This document shows, piece after piece, positions 48,324-55,854 of a stretch of DNA of 55,854 nt. Source of the DNA: CAZTCJ01 sp964612085. Its GTDB lineage: Bacteria; Pseudomonadota; Alphaproteobacteria; JAJFIK01. Location of the stretch: positions 1-55,854 of the forward strand of contig CAZTCJ010000017.1 in the NCBI GenBank assembly GCA_964612085.1, read 5' to 3'. The notes beneath the pieces were generated by a model. The model worked only from the letters and a program-made list of their open reading frames with translations, did not search any database and was not told where the DNA came from. Positions within the stretch are counted from its first letter, which is position 1. The number at the start of each line of letters is the position of its first letter. The position numbers were made by a program, and so were the translations under genes.

Positions 48324-49666
48324 GACAGCACCTCCTTCAGCGCGTTGACATATTGGGCGCGCCCATCATCCGTGTTCATTTCCGTTGCCGCGACGATCAG
48401 CAAATCCGCGACCTTCGGATTGTCCGGCCACAGCCGTGACGCAGGCACGCCGCCGAGAACGCCTTGATCCACCAGGGCATCGACCACGTCGGCGGCCGGG
48501 CGCGGCAGCTTTACGGTGAATTCGTTGAAGAAGGTCGGCGTCAGCACCTCAACACCCGGTACGCTTTCGAGCGCATCGGCCAGTTTGACCGCAGACTGAT
48601 GGTTGAGTTTGGCCAGGCGTGTGAAGCCCTGCTCACCCAAAAGCGCCATGTGGATCGTGAAGGCCAGACAGCACAGGCCGGAATTGGTGCAGATATTGCT
48701 CGTCGCCTTGTCCCGGCGGATATGCTGTTCACGGGTCGAAAGCGTCAGCACATAGCCGCGCCGTCCATGGGCATCGACCGTTTCGCCGGACAGGCGCCCC
48801 GGCATTTGCCGCACGAATTTCTCGCGCGCCGAGAACAGGCCCACATACGGTCCGCCGAAGGATAATCCGTTGCCGATGCTTTGGCCTTCCGCCACAACGA
48901 TATCGGCGCCCATGGCGCCCGGCGATTTGAGCGCGCCCAAGGACACGACTTCCGTCACCACGGCGATCAGGAGCGCGCCCTTGGCGTGGGCGGCTTCGGC
49001 GATGGGCGTCAGATCGCGGATATGGCCGAACACGCCCGGATTTTGCACCACTACGCAGGATGTTTCATCGTCGATCTGAGCCGCGATGTCTTCCGCAAGC
49101 AGAGGATCCGGGTCGAGCCCCACCACTTCGTCCCCGCCGTAATAGGACATGTTCTCCACGACAGAGCGATAGTGAGGGTGCAGACCGCCCGACAGAAGCG
49201 CTTTTTTCCGCCTGGTAACCCGGTGGGCCATGAGCACCGCTTCCGCGCACGCGGTGGAGCCGTCATACATGGAGGCATTCGCCACATCCATGCCAGTGAT
49301 CCGCGCGACCTGGGTCTGAAACTCAAAGAGATACTGGGTCGTACCCTGACTGATCTCCGCCTGATACGGCGTATAGGAGGTCAGAAACTCCGAGCGCTGA
49401 ATGATGTGATCGACACTGGCGGGCACGTGATGGCGGTAAGCGCCACAGCCCAAGAAGAACGGCATGGATACGGCCGCCACATTGCGGTTCGACAGAGCGG
49501 TCAGATCACGCTCCACCTCCATTTCGCCCATATGGCGGGGCAGATCGACAACGCCGTCGAGCCGGGCGGCCTCAGGCACGTCCCGGAACAGGTCATCGAC
49601 CGAGGAAACACCGATCCGCTCGAGCATGGCCCGGCGGTCGCTTTCTGTCAGCGGCAAATAGCGCAT
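48320..49666 (-). CDS. gcvPA: glycine dehydrogenase (decarboxylating) subunit 1
   Basis: The 448-residue partner of GcvPB in the split P-protein. It begins MRYLPLTESDRRAMLERIG and contains FLGCGAYRHHVPASVDHII, FLTSYTPYQAEISQGTTQYLFEFQT (in part) and GDEVVGLD, and it keeps the PLP-fold though the Schiff-base Lys is in subunit 2. It follows gcvH by 3 bases. The presence of two subunits, instead of the fused GcvP found in many alphaproteobacteria, is useful for placing the organism. Confidence 0.95.
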   Translation of the reverse strand: MRYLPLTESDRRAMLERIGVSSVDDLFRDVPEAARLDGVVDLPRHMGEMEVERDLTALSNRNVAAVSMPFFLGCGAYRHHVPASVDHIIQRSEFLTSYTPYQAEISQGTTQYLFEFQTQVARITGMDVANASMYDGSTACAEAVLMAHRVTRRKKALLSGGLHPHYRSVVENMSYYGGDEVVGLDPDPLLAEDIAAQIDDETSCVVVQNPGVFGHIRDLTPIAEAAHAKGALLIAVVTEVVSLGALKSPGAMGADIVVAEGQSIGNGLSFGGPYVGLFSAREKFVRQMPGRLSGETVDAHGRRGYVLTLSTREQHIRRDKATSNICTNSGLCCLAFTIHMALLGEQGFTRLAKLNHQSAVKLADALESVPGVEVLTPTFFNEFTVKLPRPAADVVDALVDQGVLGGVPASRLWPDNPKVADLLIVAATEMNTDDGRAQYVNALKEVLS

Positions 49667-49669
49667 GGG

Positions 49670-50047
49670 TCAGGATTGTCCTTCCACGAAACTTTTGTAA
49701 GCGGCCTCGTCCATCAGTTTATCGGCTTCCCCCGCATCGGCGATCTTGATCTTAGCGAACCAACCCTTGCCGGTCGGTTCCTCATTGACCGTCGCCGGAT
49801 TGTCGGTCAGCAGAGTATTAACCTCAATGACCTCGCCGCTGACGGGCGCGTAGATCTCGCTCGCGGCCTTGACCGATTCCACGACGGCCACTTCTTCCGT
49901 CTGCTTCACGGTCCGCCCGATCTCAGGCAGTTCCACATAGACCACGTCGCCGAGCTGTTCGGCGGCATAATCCGTGATGCCGAATGTCCCCGTATCCCCT
50001 TCGATCTGGATCCATTCGTGCTCTTGGGTGTATTTCACAGTGCTCAT
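49670..50047 (-). CDS. gcvH: glycine cleavage system H protein
   Basis: The 125-residue lipoyl carrier that shuttles the aminomethyl group between P, T and L proteins. The lipoyl Lys is in VVESVKAASEIYAPVSGEV. The N-terminal KYTQEHEWI and C-terminal WFAKIKIAD motifs are typical. A GAGGG site precedes the ATG. It lies 32 bases after gcvT in the same operon. Confidence 0.96.
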   Translation of the reverse strand: MSTVKYTQEHEWIQIEGDTGTFGITDYAAEQLGDVVYVELPEIGRTVKQTEEVAVVESVKAASEIYAPVSGEVIEVNTLLTDNPATVNEEPTGKGWFAKIKIADAGEADKLMDEAAYKSFVEGQS

Positions 50048-50079
50048 TGTCCGATTGCCCTCTTGAAGTCTCTCAATAA

Positions 50080-51222
50080 TCAGGAGCCGCGATAATAGCG
50101 ATGGGGAACGAACGGCATGGCCGCCACGCGAGCGGGCCGCACACTGCCTCTCACCATCAGTCCGAGGTCTGATCCTGTCTCGCTCAAACTTGGCGGCACA
50201 TAGCCCATGGCGAGCGGGCCACCAAGACTTGGCCCGAAGGTCCCGCTTGTAATCCGTCCGATAACAGCACCCAAGCCATCGACGATTTCCGTCCCGGCCC
50301 GCGCCGGCGCCTTGCCTTCGGGCACGATGCCGACGCGTTTGCGGCTCACGCCGTCCCGCAGTTCTTTCAATATACGCTCCGCCCCCGGAAAACCGGCTTC
50401 TTCCCGGCGCCGCTTGCCGATAACGAAGCCCAGATCCGCCTCGATGGGCGTGGTGGTTTCATCGAGATCGCTGCCATAAAGGCAGAGCCCCGCCTCAAGC
50501 CGCAAGGAATCCCGTGCGCCCAGACCGATGGGCTCGACCGCGTCGGAAGACAGAAGGGCGCGGGCCAAAGCCTCGGCCGCCTGTGCCGGGACGGAAATTT
50601 CATACCCGTCCTCGCCGGTATAGCCGGACCGGGTGACGATCACGGGCACGCCGTCGATCTCGCCTTCCATCGCCGTCATGAACTTCAAATCACGGACGGA
50701 CGGCAATAGGGCGCCCAGCACCTCGGCGGCAAGCGGCCCCTGGAGCGCCAGCAAGGCCCGGTCTTCCATGGGGGTGACCTGAAGATCCGGCGACAGACGG
50801 TCTTGCATCAGACGGATATCCTCCGCCTTACACGCCGCGTTGACCACCAGGAACAGGCTGCCGTCCGTACCGGGCAGACGGGTGATCATCAGATCATCGA
50901 GAATGCCGCCCTGATCGTTCAGCAAAACAGAATAACGCATGCGCCCCTGGCCCAGTTTCGCGATCTCTCCGGGTACCAGGGTTTCGAGCGCCGCCGCGAC
51001 CGCGTCGTGGGACGCACCATCGAGCCGCACCTGGCCCATGTGAGAAACATCGAACAGACCAGCTTTGTCCCGTGTGTGCTTGTGCTCGCCCAAGACGCCC
51101 AAAGGAAATTGGACGGGCATGTCATAGCCTGCAAACGGCACCATCTTGGCGCCGCGCTCCAAATGGAGCGCGTGAAGCGGCGTGGTTTGGAGCGTTGGCG
51201 ATGGATCAGCGGCTCCTGCCAT
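50080..51222 (-). CDS. gcvT: aminomethyltransferase (glycine cleavage T protein)
   Basis: Releases ammonia from the H-protein and transfers the one-carbon unit to tetrahydrofolate. The 380-residue protein has the folate-binding N-terminal segment HLERGAKMVPFAGYDMPVQF, GLFDVSHMGQVRL with the catalytic Asp region, TRSGYTGEDGYEIS, and the C-terminal barrel with GTFGPSLGGPLAMGYV. AGGAG lies about 10 bases upstream of the ATG. It is the first gene after the glycine riboswitch, so translation or elongation should rise when glycine is abundant. Confidence 0.96.
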   Translation of the reverse strand: MAGAADPSPTLQTTPLHALHLERGAKMVPFAGYDMPVQFPLGVLGEHKHTRDKAGLFDVSHMGQVRLDGASHDAVAAALETLVPGEIAKLGQGRMRYSVLLNDQGGILDDLMITRLPGTDGSLFLVVNAACKAEDIRLMQDRLSPDLQVTPMEDRALLALQGPLAAEVLGALLPSVRDLKFMTAMEGEIDGVPVIVTRSGYTGEDGYEISVPAQAAEALARALLSSDAVEPIGLGARDSLRLEAGLCLYGSDLDETTTPIEADLGFVIGKRRREEAGFPGAERILKELRDGVSRKRVGIVPEGKAPARAGTEIVDGLGAVIGRITSGTFGPSLGGPLAMGYVPPSLSETGSDLGLMVRGSVRPARVAAMPFVPHRYYRGS

Positions 51223-51279
51223 GCGAAATGTCTCCTGCCCGTTGCGGCGCGGTCAGCGCGCCATAGTCCCATGAGTCGT

Positions 51280-51301
51280 CCGGACCGATTGCACGGTCCG
51301 G
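51280..51301 (-). promoter_or_regulatory. stable hairpin in the gcv leader (expression platform)
   Basis: CCGGACCG (51280-51287) and CGGTCCGG (51294-51301) form a perfect eight-pair stem with a six-base loop. It lies between the second glycine aptamer and the gcvT ribosome-binding site. There is no T-run downstream on the minus strand. It is probably part of the switching structure rather than a terminator. Confidence 0.45.
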
Positions 51302-51337
51302 CGCAGAAGCGATACAGCCAGCGTTGCGGATGGCATT

Positions 51338-51462
51338 GCCCTCTGTCATGGAACCTGAGAGATTTCGCGAACCGGCGGAATGCCCTATCGGGCGGGCGGC
51401 CGGGCTTGACCCCGTCGGCGAGGCGCGGGCGGAAGCCTCAAGCGCCTACTTTCCAGAGTATC
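51338..51462 (-). promoter_or_regulatory. glycine riboswitch, second aptamer
   Basis: On the minus strand the aptamer opens with CTCTGGAAAG and has the core GCCGACGGGGTCAAG. It ends ATCTCTCAGGTTCCATGACAGAGG, with the 5' CTCTG pairing the 3' CAGAG (quoted in two parts). These are the hallmark conserved segments of the glycine aptamer. The middle arm is longer than usual and GC-rich. It sits next to the first aptamer with only a few bases between, as in cooperative tandem glycine switches. Confidence 0.88.
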
Positions 51463-51464
51463 AT

Positions 51465-51558
51465 CCCCCTGCGGTCCGGATGCCTGAGAGTTTCCGGGCA
51501 GTTGCTCCTTCGGCGCCGGACGTCAAAGCGCTCTCTTTCGTCCGGTCTCTCCCGCAGG
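51465..51558 (-). promoter_or_regulatory. glycine riboswitch, first aptamer
   Basis: On the minus strand the segment starts GCGGGAGAGACCGG, contains CGCCGAAGGAGCAAC and ends AAACTCTCAGGCATCCGG and CCGCAGGG. These match the first aptamer of the tandem glycine riboswitch. Its promoter must lie upstream, between about 51560 and 51687, where two GAGTC sites (51636-51640 and 51644-51648) occur. Confidence 0.9.
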
Positions 51559-51687
51559 GATCATGTGTATGGTTGCGCCAGCGCATTTCCCAACGGGCTG
51601 GAACGATGCCCGTGATGATATGTCGGCACGGCAGCGAGTCAATGAGTCCCTTTTCCGCCCTGCAGCGAACCGGTTAACGGCCGGTCT

Positions 51688-53454
51688 CTACATGCGGTCG
51701 GGCACATCGATCCCGAGAATGGCGAGGCTGCGCTCCAGAACCCGCAAAGTCAGCGCGCTCAGGCTGAGCCGGGACAGGCGCAAGCCTTTATCCGCTTCCG
51801 ACAGGATATGATGTTCAGCGTAAAACCGGCTGAAGGCCTGCGACAACGTGTACGCATAATCGCACAGCACATTGGGCGCGCGCCGGTCCACCGCCCCTTC
51901 GATGGCGGGCGCGAGATTGGCGAGCGCCAGGGCAAGCTCGCGCTCGACCGCGCTTTCGATGCGGATGGGCCCGGTCAACGCCTCCGCCTCGGCGTCCGCC
52001 TTGCGCAGGATCGACTTGATCCGCACCGCGGCATATTGGAGATATGGCCCGGTCTTGCCTTCGAAGCTGGTGAAGCGGTCGAGATCGAACACATAGTTCG
52101 ACAACCGCCAATTGGACAGATCGGCGAATTTGATGGCGGCGATGCCGACCTTGGCGGCGATGTCTTCCCGCTCCGCCTGCGGATAATCGCCCGCCAGCCC
52201 CGCCTCATCGAGCCGGGCCAGGGCCTTTTCCGTGGCCATCTGAATGAGATCGTGCAGCTTCAGAACGCCCCCGGCGCGGGTCTTGAACGGCTTGCCGTCC
52301 GGCCCGTTCATAGTGCCGAAGCCGATATGTTCGAGCACGGCCTTTCCCGTCAGGTCCGCCTTTTTCGCGGCCCGGAACACCTGCTCGAAATGAAGATGCT
52401 GGCGCTGATCCACCACATAAAGCATCAGATCGGGATCGTGGGCGGCGATGCGGTCCTGAATGGTCGCCAGATCCGTGGTGCTGTAAAGCGCGCTGCCGTC
52501 GGATTTGACCAGGATGAGCGGCGGCACCTCGGCTTTGTCGTCCTCTTCGGCCACCGGCACGATCCAGGCGCCGTCGCTTTCCTCCGCGATCGCCCTGGTC
52601 TTGAAGGCCTCGACCATGTCCGGCACCAGACCGTCCACATCGGCCTCGCCCTTCCACAGATCGAAGGTGACGCCGAGCGAGCCGAACTCCCGGCGCATGC
52701 CCGCGATGGAGACCGCCATGAAATGCTTCCACAGCGCGATATAGCCAGGCCGTCCCGCCTGCAGCGCCGCCGTGGCGGCCCGCGCCCGGTCCGCCCGCGC
52801 CTCGTCCGCCTTGCAGGCCTTGGAGGCCGCCGGATAAAGCTCTTCCAGATCCGCCATGGTGACGGGGGAGTCCTCCGGATACGGACCGGTGAAACCCTCG
52901 TCGAAATAGGGTAGATCGGGCTGGCGCTCCGCCAGTTCGGAAATCAGCATGCCCATGGGCAGACCCCAGTCGCCCATATGAACGTCCGAAACCGTCTGAT
53001 CGCCCGCGAAGGCGAAAAGCCGCTGCAGGCAATCGCCGATGATGGAGGAGCGCAGATGGCCCACATGCATGGGCTTGGCGATATTGGGGCCGCCGAAATC
53101 GATCAGCACCGTCCGCGGCTCTTCACGGGCAGCCACCCCCAGGCGCGCATCGGCGCACAGATCCTTGACGTGTCCGGACAGATACGCGTCCGTCAGCGAC
53201 AGGTTGATGAAACCGGGCCCGGCCAGCGAGACATCGCGCAGGATGGCGTTTTCCTTCAGGCGGTCCGCCACCTTCTCGGCGATCTGGCGCGGCGGCGTCT
53301 TGGCGGCCTTGGCCGCCTGAAGCGCGCCGTTGCATTGAAACTGGCCGAGATCGGGCCGGTCGGAAACCGTCACGATACCGAAGGATCCGTCGACACCGGC
53401 CTCCTGAAAAGCCTCAGCCGCCATCCGGCTTAAAAGCGTGGGCAAAGACGTCAT
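51688..53454 (-). CDS. argS: arginine--tRNA ligase
   Basis: Class I synthetase of 588 residues. It has the N-terminal Add1 domain (to about residue 95), the HIGH-like HVGHLRSS within FGGPNIAKPMHVGHLRSSI (in part), and GDWGLPMG. The KMSK loop is replaced by the family's variable FKTRAGGVLKL segment. The C-terminal DALR anticodon-binding domain includes ALALANLAPAIEGAV. The end reads LGIDVPDRM, the usual C-terminus. It lies upstream of the gcv leader on the same strand. Confidence 0.97.
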   Translation of the reverse strand: MTSLPTLLSRMAAEAFQEAGVDGSFGIVTVSDRPDLGQFQCNGALQAAKAAKTPPRQIAEKVADRLKENAILRDVSLAGPGFINLSLTDAYLSGHVKDLCADARLGVAAREEPRTVLIDFGGPNIAKPMHVGHLRSSIIGDCLQRLFAFAGDQTVSDVHMGDWGLPMGMLISELAERQPDLPYFDEGFTGPYPEDSPVTMADLEELYPAASKACKADEARADRARAATAALQAGRPGYIALWKHFMAVSIAGMRREFGSLGVTFDLWKGEADVDGLVPDMVEAFKTRAIAEESDGAWIVPVAEEDDKAEVPPLILVKSDGSALYSTTDLATIQDRIAAHDPDLMLYVVDQRQHLHFEQVFRAAKKADLTGKAVLEHIGFGTMNGPDGKPFKTRAGGVLKLHDLIQMATEKALARLDEAGLAGDYPQAEREDIAAKVGIAAIKFADLSNWRLSNYVFDLDRFTSFEGKTGPYLQYAAVRIKSILRKADAEAEALTGPIRIESAVERELALALANLAPAIEGAVDRRAPNVLCDYAYTLSQAFSRFYAEHHILSEADKGLRLSRLSLSALTLRVLERSLAILGIDVPDRM

Positions 53455-53528
53455 ACTCTCGTCCGAACATGGTTAAAGGCCGGGCCGCAAAACCCGGCAT
53501 GCATGGGATGAAGAATGCCGGGACCGGA

Positions 53529-54077
53529 TCAGAAGCGGTTTCGGCTCCGGTTGTATTCAAGCTCGGCACGGCTCAGTTCGAAGCCGACCAGGATCTGAAC
53601 GGTCTTGGCTGCCGCCTTGCCTTCAATGGGCACGCGCATCTTGCGCACCTTGCCTTCCAGGCGGGCGCTGCGGCGCGTTTTCTTGAACTCGATCGCCGTC
53701 TCATAGGTCTGCTTGGCAACCACCGCGTCGTTTTGCGTCGCCGCCACGAAATACCGCACGGGCAACGGCTCGGCACCGGCGGCCGGCCCTCTCTGTGCCC
53801 GCATGAACACGTCCAGATCGAGAACGATCTCGTCCTTGCGCACTTTGCACTCGAGCGCGGCGGCGGGCATCTCCGCATCATAGACAATATCGGTCACGTC
53901 CCGGCCGCCCGGCTGAAACTTCACGAGCCGGGCCGTGTCGGCCAGCACGGCCACTTCAGGACAGCCCTTCTCTGAGCCGACAGCCACCTGTTTGGGGCTC
54001 GACGAACACGCAGCCAGTGCGGCGGCGAGGCCCAGAGCAACGCTTATCCGGGCGAGTTTCGATGCAAAGCAAGACAT
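53529..54077 (-). CDS. conserved lipoprotein, function unknown
   Basis: A 182-residue envelope lipoprotein. The signal segment MSCFASKLARISVALGLAAA ends with lipobox LAAC (Cys24), followed by SSSPKQ. The mature part is beta-rich and includes CPEVAVLADTARLVKF, VYDAEMPAAALECKV and the C-terminal VQILVGFELSRAELEYNR. I recognise it as a conserved alphaproteobacterial hypothetical but know no function. Asp/Ser after the Cys is not Asp at +2, so outer-membrane sorting is expected. It is followed by argS after 74 bases. Confidence 0.78.
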   Translation of the reverse strand: MSCFASKLARISVALGLAAALAACSSSPKQVAVGSEKGCPEVAVLADTARLVKFQPGGRDVTDIVYDAEMPAAALECKVRKDEIVLDLDVFMRAQRGPAAGAEPLPVRYFVAATQNDAVVAKQTYETAIEFKKTRRSARLEGKVRKMRVPIEGKAAAKTVQILVGFELSRAELEYNRSRNRF

Positions 54078-54089
54078 GACCGGCCATCC

Positions 54090-54329
54090 TCACACAGTGT
54101 TATGGCTGCCGTCGCACAAGGGTTCCCTGCCCGTATGCTTGCAGGCGCAGAAGAAAACGGTTCCGGCCTTATCAGCCGTATAGGCCATGGGCTCGAAGGA
54201 CGTCCCCTGATGGGATCCATCGCAGAACGGCTGGCGCTTCGATTGGCCGCATCGGCACCAGTAATAGGTTTTACCGGCCTCGACTTCGACCGGAATGGGG
54301 GCTTTACCAGCAATTTGCGGCGCGGTCAT
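54090..54329 (-). CDS. double CDGSH iron-sulfur protein
   Basis: A 79-residue protein with two CDGSH motifs: C-x-C-x8-C-D-G-S-H in CRCGQSKRQPFCDGSH and again in CACKHTGREPLCDGSH. Each binds a [2Fe-2S] cluster by three Cys and one His. Family members (mitoNEET, MINER1 and bacterial relatives) take part in redox and iron handling. There is no membrane anchor, so it should be soluble. It precedes the lipoprotein gene by 12 bases. Confidence 0.9.
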   Translation of the reverse strand: MTAPQIAGKAPIPVEVEAGKTYYWCRCGQSKRQPFCDGSHQGTSFEPMAYTADKAGTVFFCACKHTGREPLCDGSHNTV

Positions 54330-54673
54330 CCTGTGATCTCCCTTATGCCAGAGGGCTTAAAGCGCCTATCCCAGCGCCGGACTGTAGCCAAGCTCGTCCC
54401 TGCCAGCAACAAGGCAAGGCATGGTCCGAAAGCCGTCTTGCCTCTTCACAACTGCGGACCGGCATACCGAAATCGCTGGACGCTGGCCGTGCCTGCCCCA
54501 TCTTTGGTGTCAGACACGGATACGCTTATCGCCGTGATCGAGGGAGCCTCTGAGTTGCGTGCCAGTCTAAAGTTTGAAATGGTCCTGATAGATAACGGTT
54601 CTGCCATTACTATCGGTTCGAAGGTTTTCCATCAGACGAATATAGCGCACGATAGGATCCATGCCTTGAGACC
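54330..54673. other. intergenic region between the CDGSH gene and ispH
   Basis: About 344 bases between divergent genes. No convincing protein, RNA gene or repeat was seen. Short frames are present on both strands (for example a 31-codon one on the minus strand ending at 54567), but they lack ribosome-binding sites or family features. It should hold the promoters for the CDGSH gene and ispH. Confidence 0.45.
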
Positions 54674-55663
54674 ATGTTTGAAACAAGGACCTTGGGCAAA
54701 GGAATGACCGGATCGCCCTTACATATTTTAATGGCCGCGCCGCGCGGGTTTTGCGCCGGTGTGGACCGCGCCATTCAGATCGTCGATCAGGCGCTGGCCC
54801 GTTTCGGCGCACCGGTTTATGTGCGCCACGAGATTGTCCACAATCGGTTTGTGGTTGAAGAGCTCGAAGCCAAGGGCGCCGTCTTCGTGGAAGATCTGGA
54901 CGAGATCCCTGACGGCGTGCCGGTGATCTTCTCCGCCCACGGCGTTCCGAAATCCGTCCATGGGGAAGCCCAGCGCCGTAACCTGTTCTATCTCGACGCA
55001 ACCTGTCCGCTGGTGTCGAAGGTCCATGTGGAAGCGGAGCGCCACCATGCCACAGGCCGGGAAATCGTCCTGATCGGCCATGAAGGCCATCCGGAAGTGG
55101 AAGGCACCATGGGCCAGTTACCGGACGGCTCCATCACCCTGATCGAGACGCCCGAGGATGCCCGGCGGTATACGCCGAAAGATCCCGGCAATGTTGCCTT
55201 CATAACCCAGACCACCCTGTCCGTGGACGACACGGCGGAAATCGTCGGGGTGCTCCAGGAACGCTTCCCCGATATCGCCGCTCCGCATAAGGAAGATATC
55301 TGCTACGCCACCACCAACCGTCAGGACGCGGTCAAGGCCATGGCCGCGCGCTGCGACGGCGTGCTGGTGGTGGGCGCGCCCAATTCATCCAATTCCATGC
55401 GTCTTGTCGAGGTCGCCACGCGGGCAGGCTGTCCCAAGGCCATGCTGGTGCAGCGCGCCACGGAGATCGACTGGTCCTGGTTCGAGGGCGTCACTTGCGT
55501 CGGCATCACAGCGGGCGCGTCCGCGCCGGAAGTGCTGGTGCAGGAAATCGTCACGGCCTTGAAAGAGCGTTTCGACGTTTCCGTTGAGGACATCACCGTG
55601 ACGGAAGAAAACGTTCACTTCAAACTGCCGCGCGCGTTGTCCGACTGTCCGACCGCTCCCTGA
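54674..55663 (+). CDS. ispH: 4-hydroxy-3-methylbut-2-enyl diphosphate reductase
   Basis: Last enzyme of the MEP pathway; it reduces HMBPP to IPP and DMAPP with a [4Fe-4S] cluster. The 329-residue protein has the three cluster cysteines in APRGFCAGVDRAI, LDATCPLVSKVH and GITAGASAPEVL/NSSNSMRL-type regions (third Cys in RAGCPKA). It also has VIFSAHGVPKSV and LIGHEGHPEVEGTMGQ. The start at 54674 (MFETRTLGKG) is the longest; an ATG at 54704 (MTGSPLHIL) is equally plausible as neither has an ideal ribosome-binding site. It is followed by rnhA after 24 bases. Confidence 0.95.
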   Translation: MFETRTLGKGMTGSPLHILMAAPRGFCAGVDRAIQIVDQALARFGAPVYVRHEIVHNRFVVEELEAKGAVFVEDLDEIPDGVPVIFSAHGVPKSVHGEAQRRNLFYLDATCPLVSKVHVEAERHHATGREIVLIGHEGHPEVEGTMGQLPDGSITLIETPEDARRYTPKDPGNVAFITQTTLSVDDTAEIVGVLQERFPDIAAPHKEDICYATTNRQDAVKAMAARCDGVLVVGAPNSSNSMRLVEVATRAGCPKAMLVQRATEIDWSWFEGVTCVGITAGASAPEVLVQEIVTALKERFDVSVEDITVTEENVHFKLPRALSDCPTAP

Positions 55664-55687
55664 TTTCGCTCACTCCAAGGTTTTCCA

Positions 55688-55854
55688 ATGACCACCGTGA
55701 CCCTTTTCACCGACGGGGCCTGTTCCGGCAATCCCGGACCCGGCGGCTGGGGCGCGATCCTGCGCTACAAGACATCGGAAAAGGAACTGAACGGCGGGGA
55801 AGCGGACACCACCAACACCCGCATGGAGCTGATGGCCGCCATCAAGGGGCTTGA
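55688..55854 (+). CDS. rnhA: ribonuclease HI, N-terminal part
   Basis: The visible 55 residues start MTTVTLFTDGACSGNPGPGG and include the first catalytic Asp (FTDGACSGNPG). They also include the Glu in TNTRMELMAAIKGL. These are the standard RNase HI signatures. The gene runs off the window. The position after ispH is common in alphaproteobacteria, where thrB often sits between; here rnhA follows directly. Confidence 0.95.
   Translation, partial: MTTVTLFTDGACSGNPGPGGWGAILRYKTSEKELNGGEADTTNTRMELMAAIKGL

Noticed and set aside
54567..54662. Short minus-strand peptide frame upstream of ispH
   Set aside because: About 31 codons with no ribosome-binding site or recognised family.
1..55854. CRISPR arrays, tRNA, rRNA, prophage or insertion sequences
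   Set aside because: Looked for spaced direct repeats, tRNA-like cloverleaf ends and transposase or integrase motifs; none were recognisable by eye.

Overview
The window is a GC-rich, densely coding stretch of an alphaproteobacterial chromosome. Several features point to this class: an F0 ATP synthase operon (atpI-atpB-atpE-atpF'-atpF) separate from F1, with paired b and b' subunits; the GANTC methyltransferase CcrM; a Nudix-related NAD regulator of the NadQ/COG4111 type next to nadABC; a LexA box of the alphaproteobacterial direct-repeat form; and the block radical SAM - rnhB - ccrM - mutY - DUF721 - dsbA - smc. I cannot assign an order from the sequence alone. No phage, insertion sequence, CRISPR array, rRNA or tRNA gene was seen.

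Layout. 1-2.4 kb: the end of a VOC-family gene, the tag DNA glycosylase, a KAS III enzyme and a small conserved hypothetical gene. 2.4-5.8 kb (minus): a tandem universal stress protein behind an FNR/FixK-type box, and a LonB-like ATP-dependent protease. 6.1-12.4 kb (plus): an HD hydrolase, a dual-specificity phosphatase, the NAD repressor, then nadA-nadB-nadC. The nad promoter carries two copies of the same operator, one lying over the core promoter. 12.4-21.5 kb (minus): meaB, ppdK, glyS and glyQ, a small zinc-ribbon-like membrane protein, an S49 peptidase, a TrmN6-like methyltransferase and a DUF2007 protein. 21.6-28.3 kb: a polyprenyl diphosphate synthase, a palindromic repeat island, ispE, a TPR lipoprotein, ETF-ubiquinone oxidoreductase and a uracil-DNA glycosylase.

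28.5-43.2 kb: a soluble lytic transglycosylase, moaB, two small glycosyltransferases of the arsenosugar-associated families, a radical SAM protein behind a LexA box, rnhB, ccrM with GANTC sites in its leader, mutY, a Fic protein, dciA, dsbA and smc. The fic gene interrupts a usually continuous mutY-DUF721-dsbA-smc block and has its own interlocked inverted repeats. 43.3-46.0 kb: the F0 operon. 46.0-51.7 kb (minus): a tandem thioredoxin-fold protein, then gcvT-gcvH-gcvPA-gcvPB behind a tandem glycine riboswitch. 51.7-55.85 kb: argS, a lipoprotein, a double CDGSH protein, ispH and the start of rnhA.

Most genes are housekeeping: NAD synthesis, glycine metabolism and charging, MEP/isoprenoid synthesis, base-excision repair, chromosome methylation and segregation, and ATP synthesis. 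The more novel content lies in the control regions: the nad operator pair, the LexA box in front of an uncharacterised radical SAM gene, the fic operator cluster, the ccrM leader, and a repeat element whose arm supplies the ispE stop codon. All functions are read from sequence patterns and family knowledge; no database search was run.
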